Positions 16,813 to 27,500 of a stretch of DNA of 37,459 nucleotides are shown here, one piece after another. Both the position numbers and the translations under genes were made by a program. The DNA is from Gammaproteobacteria bacterium. GTDB lineage: Bacteria > Pseudomonadota > Gammaproteobacteria > PS1 > Pseudothioglobaceae. The DNA lies in contig JAUWPG010000007.1 of NCBI GenBank assembly GCA_030611725.1, forward strand, positions 1-37,459, in the 5' to 3' direction. The notes beneath the pieces were generated by a model that saw only the letters and a program-made list of their open reading frames with translations, was not told the origin of the DNA and did no database searches. The number at the start of each line of letters is the position of its first letter. Within the stretch, counting starts at the first letter, position 1.

Positions 16813-18076
16813 AGGCTTGGCCTCGGGCTTCAAAGTTATCAAACATATCAAAACTTGCACAAGCTGGCGATAACAACACCACACCATCGTTAACCATAAC
16901 ACTTGCCGAACTAACCGCTTCATCCATTGAATCAGCATAACTCACTACTGATTTCTTGATACTCTTGCCAAGGATTTGAGCACTTTGCCCAATCAACACC
17001 ACGCCAGCCACATCCCTATCAATCAAATCAAACAGCTGGGAATAATCTTCTTGTTTGGCAATGCCGCCAGCAATAAGCACAACATTTTCGTGTCGATCAA
17101 TCAATGCATTTAAGGCTTTAATAGTGGAAACCGAGTTGGTAGATTTTGAATCATTATAATAATCTACCCCTTGTTTTTTGGTTACCCATTCTAGTCGATG
17201 CTCTAAACCTTTAAAAGCTTTAATACTGTCAACCATAGAATCTGTGCTAATTCCAACTTGGTCACCTAAAGCGAATGCTGCTAATACATTGGTGATATTA
17301 TGCTCACCAATAAGCTCCATATCATCCACATGCATCAATACATCATCACCTTTTAGAAAATAACAACTGCCGTGACAAGTTACTGTACCAAAGTCAGTAG
17401 GTTGTTTTGGTATGCCTACGCCAAAATGTTTGGCCGATTCTTTTTTAGGGATCAGCATTTCGTCAATATTCACCACCAAATACTGACAGTGTTTATATAA
17501 GCTAAGTTTTGAATCGGTATATTCTTCAAAACTATTGTATCGATCAAGGTGGTCTGGGGTAATATTGAGTATCACGCCAGTGAATAAGTTCAAGTGTTGA
17601 GTATAGTCAAGCTGATAACTTGAAAGCTCTAAAACGTAATAATCAACTTTATCACTCAAACAATTAAGTGCTGGTCTACCAATATTGCCGCCGATTGCCA
17701 CTTGTTTACCGTCATTTTCAATCATCTCACCAAGCAATTGAGTGACGGTTGATTTACCATTAGTACCAGTAATACCAATAATAGGCGCTTTGGCATGTCT
17801 TGAGAATAATTCAATGTCACTGGTGACTGGAATGTTTTTTTCTCTGGCCCAAATAACAATATCTTGTGCTTGTGCAATACCTGGACTAATAAATACTTCG
17901 TCTATATCATTCAATAATTCCGGTGTCCAATCACCTAGAATAGGGTCAGAGTCTGAAAATTCACTTAATAATGGCGGTTGCATACGACTATCAGCCAATC
18001 GGTAAGCAATATTTTTTTTTGATAAGAAGCGTACAATAGACAAACCTGTGCCACCAAGACCTAAAACCAGTTTCAT
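16790..18076 (-). CDS. murD: MurD, UDP-N-acetylmuramoylalanine-D-glutamate ligase
   Basis: Adds D-glutamate to UDP-MurNAc-L-Ala. Length 428 residues. Visible are the N-terminal Rossmann loop GLGGTGLSIVRFL, the ATP loop GITGTNGKSTVTQLL, the central GNIGRPALNCL and ELSSYQLDY, the hinge HRLEW and the substrate segment YYNDSKSTNSVST. It lies apart from the mur run at 8394-11507 and on the opposite strand, so the classical division-cell-wall cluster is split here. The 3' end overlaps miaA. Confidence 0.96.
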   Translation of the reverse strand: MKLVLGLGGTGLSIVRFLSKKNIAYRLADSRMQPPLLSEFSDSDPILGDWTPELLNDIDEVFISPGIAQAQDIVIWAREKNIPVTSDIELFSRHAKAPIIGITGTNGKSTVTQLLGEMIENDGKQVAIGGNIGRPALNCLSDKVDYYVLELSSYQLDYTQHLNLFTGVILNITPDHLDRYNSFEEYTDSKLSLYKHCQYLVVNIDEMLIPKKESAKHFGVGIPKQPTDFGTVTCHGSCYFLKGDDVLMHVDDMELIGEHNITNVLAAFALGDQVGISTDSMVDSIKAFKGLEHRLEWVTKKQGVDYYNDSKSTNSVSTIKALNALIDRHENVVLIAGGIAKQEDYSQLFDLIDRDVAGVVLIGQSAQILGKSIKKSVVSYADSMDEAVSSASVMVNDGVVLLSPACASFDMFDNFEARGQAFKKAIAG

Positions 18077-18140
18077 GCTTTTATTTAATTTTCAGTATAA
18101 AATGGTAGTATTTTACACTTTTAATTTATAGGAAAAAATC

Positions 18141-18809
18141 ATGAACGCATATTCGACCGCAACTGCCATTGGCAACATCAAAGTTAAAAATAAAGTTTTA
18201 TCTAATACCATGCGACTATTGTCTTACACCTTGGTATTTGGTGGTTTGGCTTCTTGGTTTTCTGTTGTTTCTGGCGCCGGATTTGGCTCGGCAATAATAA
18301 GCTCAATTGCCGCTATTGCAGTTATATGGTTTGTCCTACCCAGAACTCAAAATAGCAATAAAGGTATATTGACAGCATTTGCAGTTGCTGGATTGTTAGG
18401 TTATTCAATTGGCCCTATGCTGACTTACTATCTGTCAATGCCAAATGGTGCGGACTTAGTACTCCAAGCACTAACAGGTACAGGCGTATCATTCTTTGCC
18501 ATTAGTTTTTATGCGCAAAACACTAAAAAAGACTTTAGCTTTTTAAATGGCATGATCTTTTTTGCCATGATTGGTATTATTGTTTTATCAATTATTAATA
18601 TGTTTTTTATTCAATCTTCAGGGTTTAGCCTACTTATGTCATTTGCCGTTGTCATGATTATGGGTGCTTATATGTTGAGCCAAATGTCAGCAATCATTAA
18701 TGGCGGTGAAACCAATTACATCTCTGCAACGGTAAGTTTGTATTTAGCCCTGCATAACATGTTTGCAAGTCTTTTACATATTCTAGGTGCGTTCTCTGGC
18801 GACGACTAG
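18141..18809 (+). CDS. yccA: BAX inhibitor-1 family membrane protein (YccA-like)
   Basis: Seven-helix membrane protein of 222 residues. The family's closing pattern is visible (GGETNYISATVSLYLALHNMFASLLHILG, split here across the last two helices). In E. coli YccA is a substrate and modulator of the FtsH protease; other family members act as pH-gated calcium leaks. The start follows AGGAAAAAATC, a fair Shine-Dalgarno. Divergent from murD with a 64-base gap, where AT-rich candidates such as TATAAA (from 18096) could serve as a -10. Confidence 0.9.
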   Translation: MNAYSTATAIGNIKVKNKVLSNTMRLLSYTLVFGGLASWFSVVSGAGFGSAIISSIAAIAVIWFVLPRTQNSNKGILTAFAVAGLLGYSIGPMLTYYLSMPNGADLVLQALTGTGVSFFAISFYAQNTKKDFSFLNGMIFFAMIGIIVLSIINMFFIQSSGFSLLMSFAVVMIMGAYMLSQMSAIINGGETNYISATVSLYLALHNMFASLLHILGAFSGDD

Positions 18810-18829
18810 ATGGACAGAAACTTAATAAA

Positions 18830-19369
18830 ATGATAGATTCTGAAGGTTACAGAGCCAATGTTGGAATCGTCATTGCCAATGATGATCAAAAGATTCTCTT
18901 GGCTAAGCGCTACCAACAAAAAGCTTGGCAGTTGCCACAAGGTGGTATTGACAATGATGAGACCGAGATAGAGGCTTTATTTCGAGAGCTTGATGAAGAA
19001 GTAGGCTTGTCCCCAGAGCATGTTGAAGTGATTGCCAAAACACCAAAATGGTTACGATACGACTTGCCTGATTGCCATATTAGACGCACACAAAAACCAA
19101 TTTGCATTGGTCAAAAACAAGTTTGGTATTTGTTGAAACTTACCACTGATGAAAGCAATATTAAGCTAGATACTCACTCAGATATCGAGTTTGATGATTG
19201 GGAATGGGTGGATTATTGGCATCCAATTGAAGAAGTGATTGATTTTAAAAAAACCGTGTATGAAGATATGCTCAAAGCTCTAGCACCGGTGCTATTTAAA
19301 AATCAACACAAAATCCCATCACAATATTCTCGCCCACTTAAATGTGTGGCCATCACTCTTAACCAATAA
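18830..19369 (+). CDS. rppH: RppH, RNA pyrophosphohydrolase (Nudix)
   Basis: Removes pyrophosphate from the 5' end of mRNA and so starts decay by RNase E. Length 179 residues (E. coli 176). The N-terminus MIDSEGYRANVGIVI is diagnostic of RppH/NudH. The Nudix box runs from GGIDNDETEIEALFRELDEE through VGL, with the catalytic REx2EE part intact, and the YDLP segment follows. The start is 20 bases after yccA. Confidence 0.96.
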   Translation: MIDSEGYRANVGIVIANDDQKILLAKRYQQKAWQLPQGGIDNDETEIEALFRELDEEVGLSPEHVEVIAKTPKWLRYDLPDCHIRRTQKPICIGQKQVWYLLKLTTDESNIKLDTHSDIEFDDWEWVDYWHPIEEVIDFKKTVYEDMLKALAPVLFKNQHKIPSQYSRPLKCVAITLNQ

Positions 19370-19380
19370 AGTCTTAAAAT

Positions 19381-19423
19381 AGATGGATAAGCCATCTTAT
19401 ATCAAGACCCTTGTTGGTATAAT
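19381..19423 (+). promoter_or_regulatory. Small hairpin and extended -10 promoter in front of hom
   Basis: TGGTATAAT at 19415-19423 is a perfect extended -10 with no good -35. Upstream, AGATGG-ATAAG-CCATCT (19381-19397) forms a 6-bp hairpin without a T-run, perhaps a weak end for the rppH message. The hom Shine-Dalgarno AGGA is at 19447-19450. No leader peptide or riboswitch-like structure was seen in the remaining leader. Confidence 0.5.
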
Positions 19424-19460
19424 TTGAATCTTTACCACTCATAGACAGGATTTAATACGC

Positions 19461-20738
19461 GTGAATATTGGAATATTAGGCTTAGGCACTGTTGGTGGTG
19501 GCGTTGTGAACGTTCTTAACAAAAATAAAAATGAGATTTATCGTCGTAGTGGGGTAAACATTAAAGTCACATACGCTGCAGTTAGGGATATTAACCAAGC
19601 GCGCATTTGTCCGACTGGTAATCTTAAGCTTACCCAAGACCCTTTTGCCATTGTTAACAATACTGATATTGATATCGTTTTAGAGCTTATGGGGGGCACT
19701 GGCCTAGCCAAAGAATTGGTTGAAGCTGCAATTGCTAACGGTAAACATGTAATTACTGCAAATAAAGCGCTGATTGCCACACACGGTAACGAACTGTTAT
19801 CGCTCGCAAAAGACAATAATGTTCATTTATTATTTGAAGCGGCAGTTGCGGGCGGTATTCCTATTTTAAAATCTTTAGAACAAGGCTTAAGTGCCAACAA
19901 AATTGAAATGGTGGCTGGCATTATTAATGGCACTGGTAATTTCATTCTGACTGAAATGCGTGATAAAGGCAGAGATTTTTCTGATGTATTAAAAGAGGCT
20001 CAAGCACTTGGCTATGCCGAATCTGACCCAACTTTTGATGTTGAAGGCATTGATGCGGCACACAAACTTGCTATTTTGGCTTCAATTGCTTTTGGCTGTG
20101 AACTACAATTTGACAAAGTATCAACCGAAGGTATTAGTAAAATCGAAGGTGAAGATGTGGCCTTTGCTACTGAGCTTGGCTATTCAATCAAGCATTTAGG
20201 TATTGCCAAACAAATAGATGGCAAAACCCAGATGCGTGTACACCCAACACTCATTCCAAAGACACACTTATTGGCAAATGTTGATGGCGTCATGAATGCT
20301 GTACTGATCAAAGGTAATGCTGTTGGTCCAACATTATACTATGGTGCAGGTGCAGGTGATGAAGCCACTGCCAGTGCGGTGATTGCGGATTTAGTCGATA
20401 TTATTAAAGACACTGTGAGTGATGATATTCTCGGTTGGCAGTCTTTTGAAACAATGCCGCATCAAGCAGAAGATGATATTGAGAGTATTTTTTACTTACG
20501 TTTACTAGCCACTGACAAGCCAGGCGTGTTGGCTGATATTACCTCAATTTTTGCTGAGCATAATATCAGCGTAGAAGCAGTGATTCAAAAGAAAATCGAC
20601 GCACAAAATAATGCACACATTGCCATTATTACCAATTCTGTGAAAACAGTTGAGATGAATACAGCGGTGAATGAAATTCAAAAAAATGATTTTATTCAAG
20701 AAACTGTTAAAATCATTCATGTGGAAACACTAGATTAA
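19461..20738 (+). CDS. hom: Homoserine dehydrogenase
   Basis: NAD(P)-dependent reduction of aspartate semialdehyde to homoserine, feeding threonine and methionine. Length 425 residues from a GTG. The N-terminal Rossmann motif GLGTVGGGVV, the catalytic core (VAGGIPILKSLEQGL, NGTGNFILTEM, AESDPTFDVEGIDAAHK) and a C-terminal ACT domain (about 345-425, LATDKPGVLADITSIF) are all present. The ACT domain points to allosteric control, usually by threonine. It is the monofunctional form, not fused to aspartokinase. thrC follows after 23 bases. Confidence 0.97.
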   Translation: MNIGILGLGTVGGGVVNVLNKNKNEIYRRSGVNIKVTYAAVRDINQARICPTGNLKLTQDPFAIVNNTDIDIVLELMGGTGLAKELVEAAIANGKHVITANKALIATHGNELLSLAKDNNVHLLFEAAVAGGIPILKSLEQGLSANKIEMVAGIINGTGNFILTEMRDKGRDFSDVLKEAQALGYAESDPTFDVEGIDAAHKLAILASIAFGCELQFDKVSTEGISKIEGEDVAFATELGYSIKHLGIAKQIDGKTQMRVHPTLIPKTHLLANVDGVMNAVLIKGNAVGPTLYYGAGAGDEATASAVIADLVDIIKDTVSDDILGWQSFETMPHQAEDDIESIFYLRLLATDKPGVLADITSIFAEHNISVEAVIQKKIDAQNNAHIAIITNSVKTVEMNTAVNEIQKNDFIQETVKIIHVETLD

Positions 20739-20761
20739 TATTAAGGAATAATAAAAATACT

Positions 20762-21826
20762 ATGAGATATACCGGCTTAATTGAAAACTATAAAGACAGA
20801 CTACCTGTTGATGATTCAACCAAATTAATCAGCCTAGGCGAGGGCAACACGCCATTAATTCGCCTAGAAAATATCCCTACCTTGCTAGGTAAAAATGTAG
20901 ACATTTATATCAAGTATGAAGGACTTAATCCAACCGGATCTTTTAAAGACCGCGGCATGACTATGGCAGTGACTAAAGCAGTAGAATCTGGCTCTAAAGC
21001 CATTATTTGTGCTTCAACAGGTAACACTTCTGCTTCAGCGGCAGCTTATGCAGCACGAGCTGGTATTAAAGCTTTTGTACTTATTCCTGAAGGAAAAATT
21101 GCCCTAGGAAAGCTGGCTCAAGCTATGATTCATGGTGCAGTTATTATTCAGATCAAAGGTAACTTTGATGATGGCATGCGTTTAGTTAAAGAAGTGGCTG
21201 ACCATGCGCCAGTATCGATTGTAAACTCAATCAATCCGTTTCGTTTACAAGGTCAAAAAACCGCGGCTTTTGAAATTATTGAGGAGCTTGGTGATGCGCC
21301 AGATTATCACTGCTTACCGGTTGGTAATGCAGGTAATATCTCAGCACATTGGATGGGCTACAAAGAATACCATGAAGATGGAAAAGCTGCCAACACCCCA
21401 AAAATGGTAGGCTATCAAGCAGCAGGTGCCGCACCATTTGTAAAAGGTGAAATGGTAGACAATCCAGAAACCATTGCCACAGCAATTCGCATTGGTCACC
21501 CACAAAGTTGGGATTTGGCACACACAGTTAAAAAAGAATCAAACGGCTGGTTCGACGCATTAAGTGATACAGAGATTCTAGCAGCACAAAAGTTACTAAC
21601 TGAACAAGAGGGTATTTTCTGTGAACCTGCATCAGCCACATCACTCGCGGGCGCAATGCGCGATATTAAAAATGGCAAGATTCCTGAAGGTTCTAAAATT
21701 GTTTGTACGCTAACAGGTCATGGACTTAAAGACCCCGATACTGCGATCGAACAATGTAGTAATGCAATGATTAATATCAACCCGGTCATGAGCGAAGTTA
21801 GAGACGCAATTTTAAATAACATGTAA
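20762..21826 (+). CDS. thrC: Threonine synthase
   Basis: PLP enzyme converting O-phosphohomoserine to threonine. Length 354 residues, which is the short class as in Bacillus rather than the long E. coli class. The PLP lysine is in NPTGSFKDRGM, the phosphate/substrate loop in STGNTSASAAAYAARAG and the phosphate cup in VGNAGNISAHW. The step between hom and thrC (homoserine kinase, thrB) is not encoded here and must lie elsewhere. cysM, a related fold-type II PLP enzyme, follows after 40 bases. Confidence 0.97.
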   Translation: MRYTGLIENYKDRLPVDDSTKLISLGEGNTPLIRLENIPTLLGKNVDIYIKYEGLNPTGSFKDRGMTMAVTKAVESGSKAIICASTGNTSASAAAYAARAGIKAFVLIPEGKIALGKLAQAMIHGAVIIQIKGNFDDGMRLVKEVADHAPVSIVNSINPFRLQGQKTAAFEIIEELGDAPDYHCLPVGNAGNISAHWMGYKEYHEDGKAANTPKMVGYQAAGAAPFVKGEMVDNPETIATAIRIGHPQSWDLAHTVKKESNGWFDALSDTEILAAQKLLTEQEGIFCEPASATSLAGAMRDIKNGKIPEGSKIVCTLTGHGLKDPDTAIEQCSNAMININPVMSEVRDAILNNM

Positions 21827-21866
21827 TCTGGACAATGCTTTTATTCAGATGTAAATAAAACACAGT

Positions 21867-22766
21867 ATGAATAAAAATAATTATCTAACCGTCGATCAAA
21901 CCATTGGAAATACGCCGCTGGTTCGATTACAACGGCTAAACCCTAATCCTAAAAACACCATTTTATTAAAGCTTGAGGGAAACAATCCCGCAGGTTCAGT
22001 TAAGGATCGTGCAGCCTTTAATATGATTACCCAAGCAGAAGTCCGTGGTGAAATCACCCCTGGGGATACGCTAATTGAAGCCACCAGTGGTAATACTGGC
22101 ATTGCACTATCGATGGTAGCCGCCATCAAAGGTTATCAGATGGTACTAATCATGCCAGACAATCTTTCACAAGAAAGGCGTGATGCGATGTCGGCTTATG
22201 GTGCAAAATTAATTCTAGTTACTGAAGATGAAGGCATGGAAGGTGCGCGTGACTTGGCAGATAAAATGGAACAAGATAGTAAAGGTAAGCAACTTGACCA
22301 ATTTGCCAACCAAGATAATCCAAACGCTCACCTGAACACCACTGCTGAAGAAATTTGGCAGGATACCAATGGTGAAATCACGCATTTTGTCTCAGCGATG
22401 GGTACCACAGGCACTATTATGGGCGTTTCTACAGTCCTTAAACAAAAAAATACCAATATTCAAATCATCGGTGTTCAGCCTGAAGATGGTGCAAAAATCG
22501 CTGGCATTCGTCGCTGGCCAGAGGCGTACTTACCCAAGATTTTTGACGCCTCTAAAGTTGATGTAATGATGGATGTTTCACAGAATATGGCTGAACAAAT
22601 CACACGTGATTTGGCAACAAAAGAAGGAATTTTTGCAGGCGTATCCAGTGGTGGCGCAGTATCAGCAGCCATCGAATTATCTAAACAAGTTGACAATGCT
22701 ATTATTGTTACGATTGTCTGCGATCGAGGAGACCGATATCTTTCTACAGGGTTGTTTAGTCAATAA
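21867..22766 (+). CDS. cysM: Cysteine synthase B
   Basis: PLP-dependent O-acetylserine sulfhydrylase, which can use sulfide and, for CysM, thiosulfate. Length 299 residues. The PLP lysine is in NNPAGSVKDRAAF, the substrate loop is EATSGNTGIAL and the phosphate cup is GTTGTIMGVS. The segment RRWPEAYLPKIFD is characteristic of CysM and absent from CysK. It is encoded with hom and thrC, so cysteine assimilation is placed in an amino-acid operon. The ClC gene starts seven bases after its stop. Confidence 0.95.
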   Translation: MNKNNYLTVDQTIGNTPLVRLQRLNPNPKNTILLKLEGNNPAGSVKDRAAFNMITQAEVRGEITPGDTLIEATSGNTGIALSMVAAIKGYQMVLIMPDNLSQERRDAMSAYGAKLILVTEDEGMEGARDLADKMEQDSKGKQLDQFANQDNPNAHLNTTAEEIWQDTNGEITHFVSAMGTTGTIMGVSTVLKQKNTNIQIIGVQPEDGAKIAGIRRWPEAYLPKIFDASKVDVMMDVSQNMAEQITRDLATKEGIFAGVSSGGAVSAAIELSKQVDNAIIVTIVCDRGDRYLSTGLFSQ

Positions 22767-22772
22767 TCATAA

Positions 22773-24044
22773 ATGCGTCGATATCTCTCTTATCATCTTC
22801 CTAATGAGACAAAAACCTATGTATCACTACTACTTGCCAGTGTATTGACCGTTATTGCGATTGATTTTTTTCTCTACTCTAGTGATTATGCACAACACAC
22901 GTTCAAACATTTAATAGCTAAAAACCCTTCTTTAAGTTTTATTATTACCCCCATTACGTTTGTCTTAATAGTTTATATAGCTAAATATTTTTGTCATCAT
23001 ATTCAAGGAAGTGGTATTCCACAACTCATCGCAGCCAATGATTCTCGTAACAAAAATATTCGTCAAAAACTACTTTCATTTAGAATAGCGGCAGGCAAGA
23101 TTGTTTTTATTTTTATAGGCATGCTGGGTGGTGCACCGATTGGCATTGAAGGTCCTAGTATCCATATTGGTGGTTCAATCTTTTTTGGGTTTAATCGTTT
23201 TATAAAACTCAAACGTAAATTACTGGTTCATGCTCTGATTGCTATCGGCGGTAGTGCTGGATTAATTGTTGCATTCAATGCACCAATTGCAGGATTTTTA
23301 TTTGCTTACGAAGAAATTGGTCGCTCACTCAAAAAACAGGCATTAATATTAATTGCTGTTATGAGTGGCATAGTCTATCTCTTAGCAACAATGTATCGTG
23401 GTAATGATAGTTATCTAACCAACCTTTCGACTTATTCTCTCGACCTGTCGCTAGTTTGGCATTTATTACCTTTGGCTATTTTGGCTGGTATATTCGGCGG
23501 ATTATTCTCAAGATCTACCCTGTTCTTTATTAACAAATTTATTACACATAGCAAACTTAGAGTCATCATTATTGCTACGGTTCTTGGATTTATTGTGGCA
23601 AGCTTTAATTACTTATCGGCTGGCCAAATTGCAGGGTCTGGCAAAGATGAGGTGTTGTTAATGCTAGCTGGTACAGACCTAGGTCCGGACTTTTTTGCCA
23701 TGAAGTACTTTGCCACCTTAACCTCGCTTGCCTCAACCATCCCGGGAGGGTTGTTTATGCCAAGCATTTCAATAGGTGCCAGTATTGGCTCAGAGGCTGC
23801 TAATTTCTATACGCAGATCGACACCCAAGTGGTTATCATTATGGCAATGATCTCTTATCTTAGTGCAGTAATTAGAGCGCCGCTAACATCAGTATTTGTT
23901 GTTTTAGAAATGACCACTACACTACACCTACTGATTCCAGGACTTTTGGTTGCTTTTATCGCTAATTGGGTATCAAAGCAAATCTTTAAACAGCCTATCT
24001 ATGAAGCTTTGGCTGATAATTATCTAAAGCTTACTGGTAAATAA
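22773..24044 (+). CDS. ClC-family chloride channel/antiporter
   Basis: Multi-helix anion transporter of 423 residues. The selectivity motifs are recognisable: GSGIPQL, GAPIGIEGPSIHIG and GGLFMPSISIGASIG. The gating glutamate is kept in GIEGP, although the usual Arg or Lys before it is isoleucine. A glutamate pair in FLFAYEEIGR sits where the internal proton-transfer glutamate of E. coli ClcA lies, so H+/Cl- exchange is plausible. There is no C-terminal CBS domain. It closes the hom-thrC-cysM run and overlaps nothing; hemJ converges on it directly. Confidence 0.92.
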   Translation: MRRYLSYHLPNETKTYVSLLLASVLTVIAIDFFLYSSDYAQHTFKHLIAKNPSLSFIITPITFVLIVYIAKYFCHHIQGSGIPQLIAANDSRNKNIRQKLLSFRIAAGKIVFIFIGMLGGAPIGIEGPSIHIGGSIFFGFNRFIKLKRKLLVHALIAIGGSAGLIVAFNAPIAGFLFAYEEIGRSLKKQALILIAVMSGIVYLLATMYRGNDSYLTNLSTYSLDLSLVWHLLPLAILAGIFGGLFSRSTLFFINKFITHSKLRVIIIATVLGFIVASFNYLSAGQIAGSGKDEVLLMLAGTDLGPDFFAMKYFATLTSLASTIPGGLFMPSISIGASIGSEAANFYTQIDTQVVIIMAMISYLSAVIRAPLTSVFVVLEMTTTLHLLIPGLLVAFIANWVSKQIFKQPIYEALADNYLKLTGK

Positions 24045-24470
24045 TTAAAAAGGCCTAACCACTACCAGAATAACTATCGCCACCAGTATTAACACTGGAA
24101 ACTCATTAAACCAACGATAGAACACATGCGAATGTGTATTTTTATCAGCCTTAAATACAGTGATTAAATGGCCACAATAAAAATGATAAGCAATCAAAAC
24201 GACCACCAATGCAAGTTTGCTATAAAGCCAATATTGTCCTGCATATGCTTGCCAAGCAAAATCTTGCAACATCCACACGCCTAAGATGGTGGCAATCACA
24301 AAACTTGGCATCATAATGCCATGATAAAGCTTGCGCTCCATTACCTTGAAACGCTCAATACTTACTTTATCCTCACTCATAGCGTGATACACAAACAAAC
24401 GCGGCAAGTAAAATAATGCTGCAAACCAAGTGATAACACTAATAATATGAAAAGCCTTTATCCACAACAT
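24045..24470 (-). CDS. hemJ: HemJ, protoporphyrinogen IX oxidase
   Basis: Membrane enzyme for the penultimate step of protoheme synthesis, using quinone-linked electron flow. Length 141 residues with four membrane helices. Family marks are LWIKAFHIISVITWFAALFY with the conserved His8, the YLPRLFVYH motif, and the C-terminal RWFNEFPVLILVAIVI. It replaces HemG/HemY in many Proteobacteria. hemC, an earlier step of the same pathway, is at the right end of the window. Its stop is one base from the ClC stop, tail to tail, and its start is divergent from the FAD/Fe-S dehydrogenase gene. Confidence 0.92.
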   Translation of the reverse strand: MLWIKAFHIISVITWFAALFYLPRLFVYHAMSEDKVSIERFKVMERKLYHGIMMPSFVIATILGVWMLQDFAWQAYAGQYWLYSKLALVVVLIAYHFYCGHLITVFKADKNTHSHVFYRWFNEFPVLILVAIVILVVVRPF

Positions 24471-24545
24471 ATAATCCCTAACAATAAATACAGTTGCTGA
24501 CCATTATAGTAAAATAAAGCGAAACTAACCACCCTCTTTAAACAC

Positions 24546-27500
24546 TTGAAGAAATATCGAGAAATCCCTTATAACTACACGTCGTTCTCAGATAAGGAAG
24601 TTGTGTGTCGTTTTTTAGGTGAAGAATCATGGGAATTACTCAATCAACTTAGACAAGATCGTAACACGGGTCGAAGTGCTAGAATGCTGTTTGAAGTGTT
24701 GGGTGATATATGGGTGGTTAACCGAAATCCCTATTTACAAGAAGATCTAATCAAAAACAAACGTCGTTGGAAAGCCCTTACTGAGGCACTTTATTCACGC
24801 CTAAATCAGATTAGGTCCCGCGCCAATGGCAATGAAAAAGTGCTTGAATTGGTATGCAGTGCTGATCAAGCAGTCAATAGCTTTAAACATTGTTTGAGTG
24901 AATTCAAAAACAATAAACAGCGCATTAAAAAAGCCTTGCTAAAAGTTACCCATAATAATAACATTCGTTTTGATGCTTTATCAAGATCATCGCATTCAAC
25001 TGATGCAACTGATTGGCGCGTTGAATATCCTGCTGTAGTCATCACCCCTGACACTGAGTTTGAAATTGCCGCCATAGTCAGAACCTGTATTGAACTCGGT
25101 TTAACCATTATTCCACGCGGTGGTGGTACGGGCTATACTGGTGGTGCGATCCCATTGGATACGAAAACTGCAGTAATTAATACGGAAAAACTTAGCCATA
25201 TTGACGCCATTCAATCCCAAGACGGCTTGCATACCGTTAATGTTGGTGCAGGTGTTATTACTAAGCGCGTTAGTGAATTAGCTGCTGCCAATAATTTAGT
25301 GTTTGCAGTTGATCCAACCTCACAAGATGCTTGTACAATTGGTGGCAATGTAGCGATGAATGCCGGTGGTAAAAAAGCCCTACGTTGGGGCACGACTATT
25401 GATAACTTACTGTCTTGGAAAATGGTAATGCCAGATGGCAACTGGCTACAAGTTAAACGCCTTGATCACAACCAAGATAAAATTCAACTACTGGATAAAG
25501 TTAGTTTTAAAATTCATCATTTAAAAAATGATGGGAAAACTCTTCTCAGAACTAAAATATTGACCATTAATTCTACCCATATGCGGAAAAGTGGTCTGGG
25601 AAAAGATGTTACTAATAAATTTTTAGACGGCCTCCCAGGTATTCAAAAAGAGGGTTGTGATGGATTTATCACCTCGGCAGAATTTATTCTGCACCAACCG
25701 CTCGAACACATTAATACTTTGTGTCTTGAATTTTTTGGCCATGATTTAGACAATGCAGTCTCTGCCATTGTCGCCGTTAAAGATAGTGTCGATGCTAATA
25801 CAGATGTTGATTTGGTTGGCATGGAGCACCTTGATGCACGCTATATTAAAGCCGTGCATTACACCACTAAAGCCAACCGATCAAAACTACCAAAAATGGT
25901 ACTATTGATTGATATTAGTGCCAATAGTCAATCTTCACTAGATAGCCAAATAGATAAAATTATTCAATTAACGCAAGATCGTGAAGGTGAATGCTTTGTT
26001 GCTAAACTGCCTGCAAAAAGACAAACTTTTTGGAAAGATCGCGCTAACACAGCTGCGATTGCAGCACACACCAATGCTTTTAAAATTAACGAAGACGTAG
26101 TAATACCACTCGATAAGCTTGGCGATTATAGTCAAGGTATTGAGCACATTAATATTCGCCTCTCGATCGAAAATAAGCTAGCAACTCTTGATGCTGTTAA
26201 AACTTATTTTCAAAGTATTAATCCAGAATCCAGTCTTATTAAAGAAAAAATTACCAATGCTCTATCTTTACTTGATGAAATAAACACAGCGTGGACAAAT
26301 GCGCTCAACAGTCTAGATCAAGTCTCTAAATTTAAAGCCATTCAAACTGGTGAGCATGTTATTTCTTATGTTAATGAGTTCGCTCAGCCTTTAAATGATT
26401 TATTGATGGGTGACCTCTTTATTAAGATTCGTAAAAAAGTTAAAACTATTCATGGTGAATACCGGGAAATACGCCTTTTTGTAGCAACACATATGCATGC
26501 AGGTGATGGCAATGTACACACTAATATCCCGGTACATTCACACAATACGGAAATGTTACATCGAGCTGAGGCAGTAGTAGATGAGATCATGATTTTGGCC
26601 GAACAACTGGGTGGCGTGATTTCAGGTGAGCACGGCATTGGTCTGACTAAATATCAATATTTGTCAGATAAATTCAAACAAGAATTTATCGATTATAAAA
26701 ATAAGATTGATCCAAATGGTCACTTTAATAAAGGCAAGCTTATGCCTGGCAGCGGATTAGAAAACGCCTTCACTCCTTCCCTACGCTTGGTTGAACAAGA
26801 GGCATTGATTTTAGAAAGTAGTGAAATTGGTGAAATTAACGACATGGTGAAATCCTGTTTACGTTGTGGTAAGTGTAAAGATGTATGCACCACTCACGTA
26901 CCTGAAGCTAACTTACTCTATTCTCCACGTGACAAAATTATTGGCACCAACTTAATCTCTGAAGCCTTCCTTTATGAGGAGCAAACTCGGCGAGGGATTT
27001 CGATCGCTCATTTTGACGAATTTAACGATATTGCTGATAATTGCACTATTTGCCATCGTTGCGAGGCGCCTTGCCCAGTCAATATTGATTTTGGCGATGT
27101 ATCAATCAAAATGAAAAATATTCTGGTTAAGAAAAATAAACGCCACACCAATATTGCCGCTCGAGTTTCCATTGCTTATTTAAATATGACCAAGCCGTGG
27201 CAAATCAACTTAACTAAAAAGCTGTTAATTGACTTTAGTTATAAAGCTCAGCACATAGCCTCAAGACTCAGCAAGCCCTTCTTAAAGAAACAACCTAATA
27301 AAACGGTCGGTAACCCGAGTGCACTCACTGAATTGGTCACTATTTTAGACAAACCATTGCCCACTGATACTGGTATGGCGCCATTGCGCAGTTTACTCAA
27401 TATCAATGATGCAGGTACCATTCCAATTATGGCGCATCCTGACAAATCTAATGCTGATTCACCGAGTGTGTTTTATTTTCCAGGCTGTGGTTCTGAGCGC

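Noticed and set aside
19370-19460. Threonine attenuator or riboswitch before hom
   Set aside because: No leader ORF with threonine or isoleucine codon runs and no terminator/antiterminator pair; only a weak 6-bp hairpin and an extended -10.
22573-22848. 91-codon plus-strand ORF over the cysM-ClC junction
   Set aside because: It is another frame of two well-supported genes and ends inside the ClC gene.
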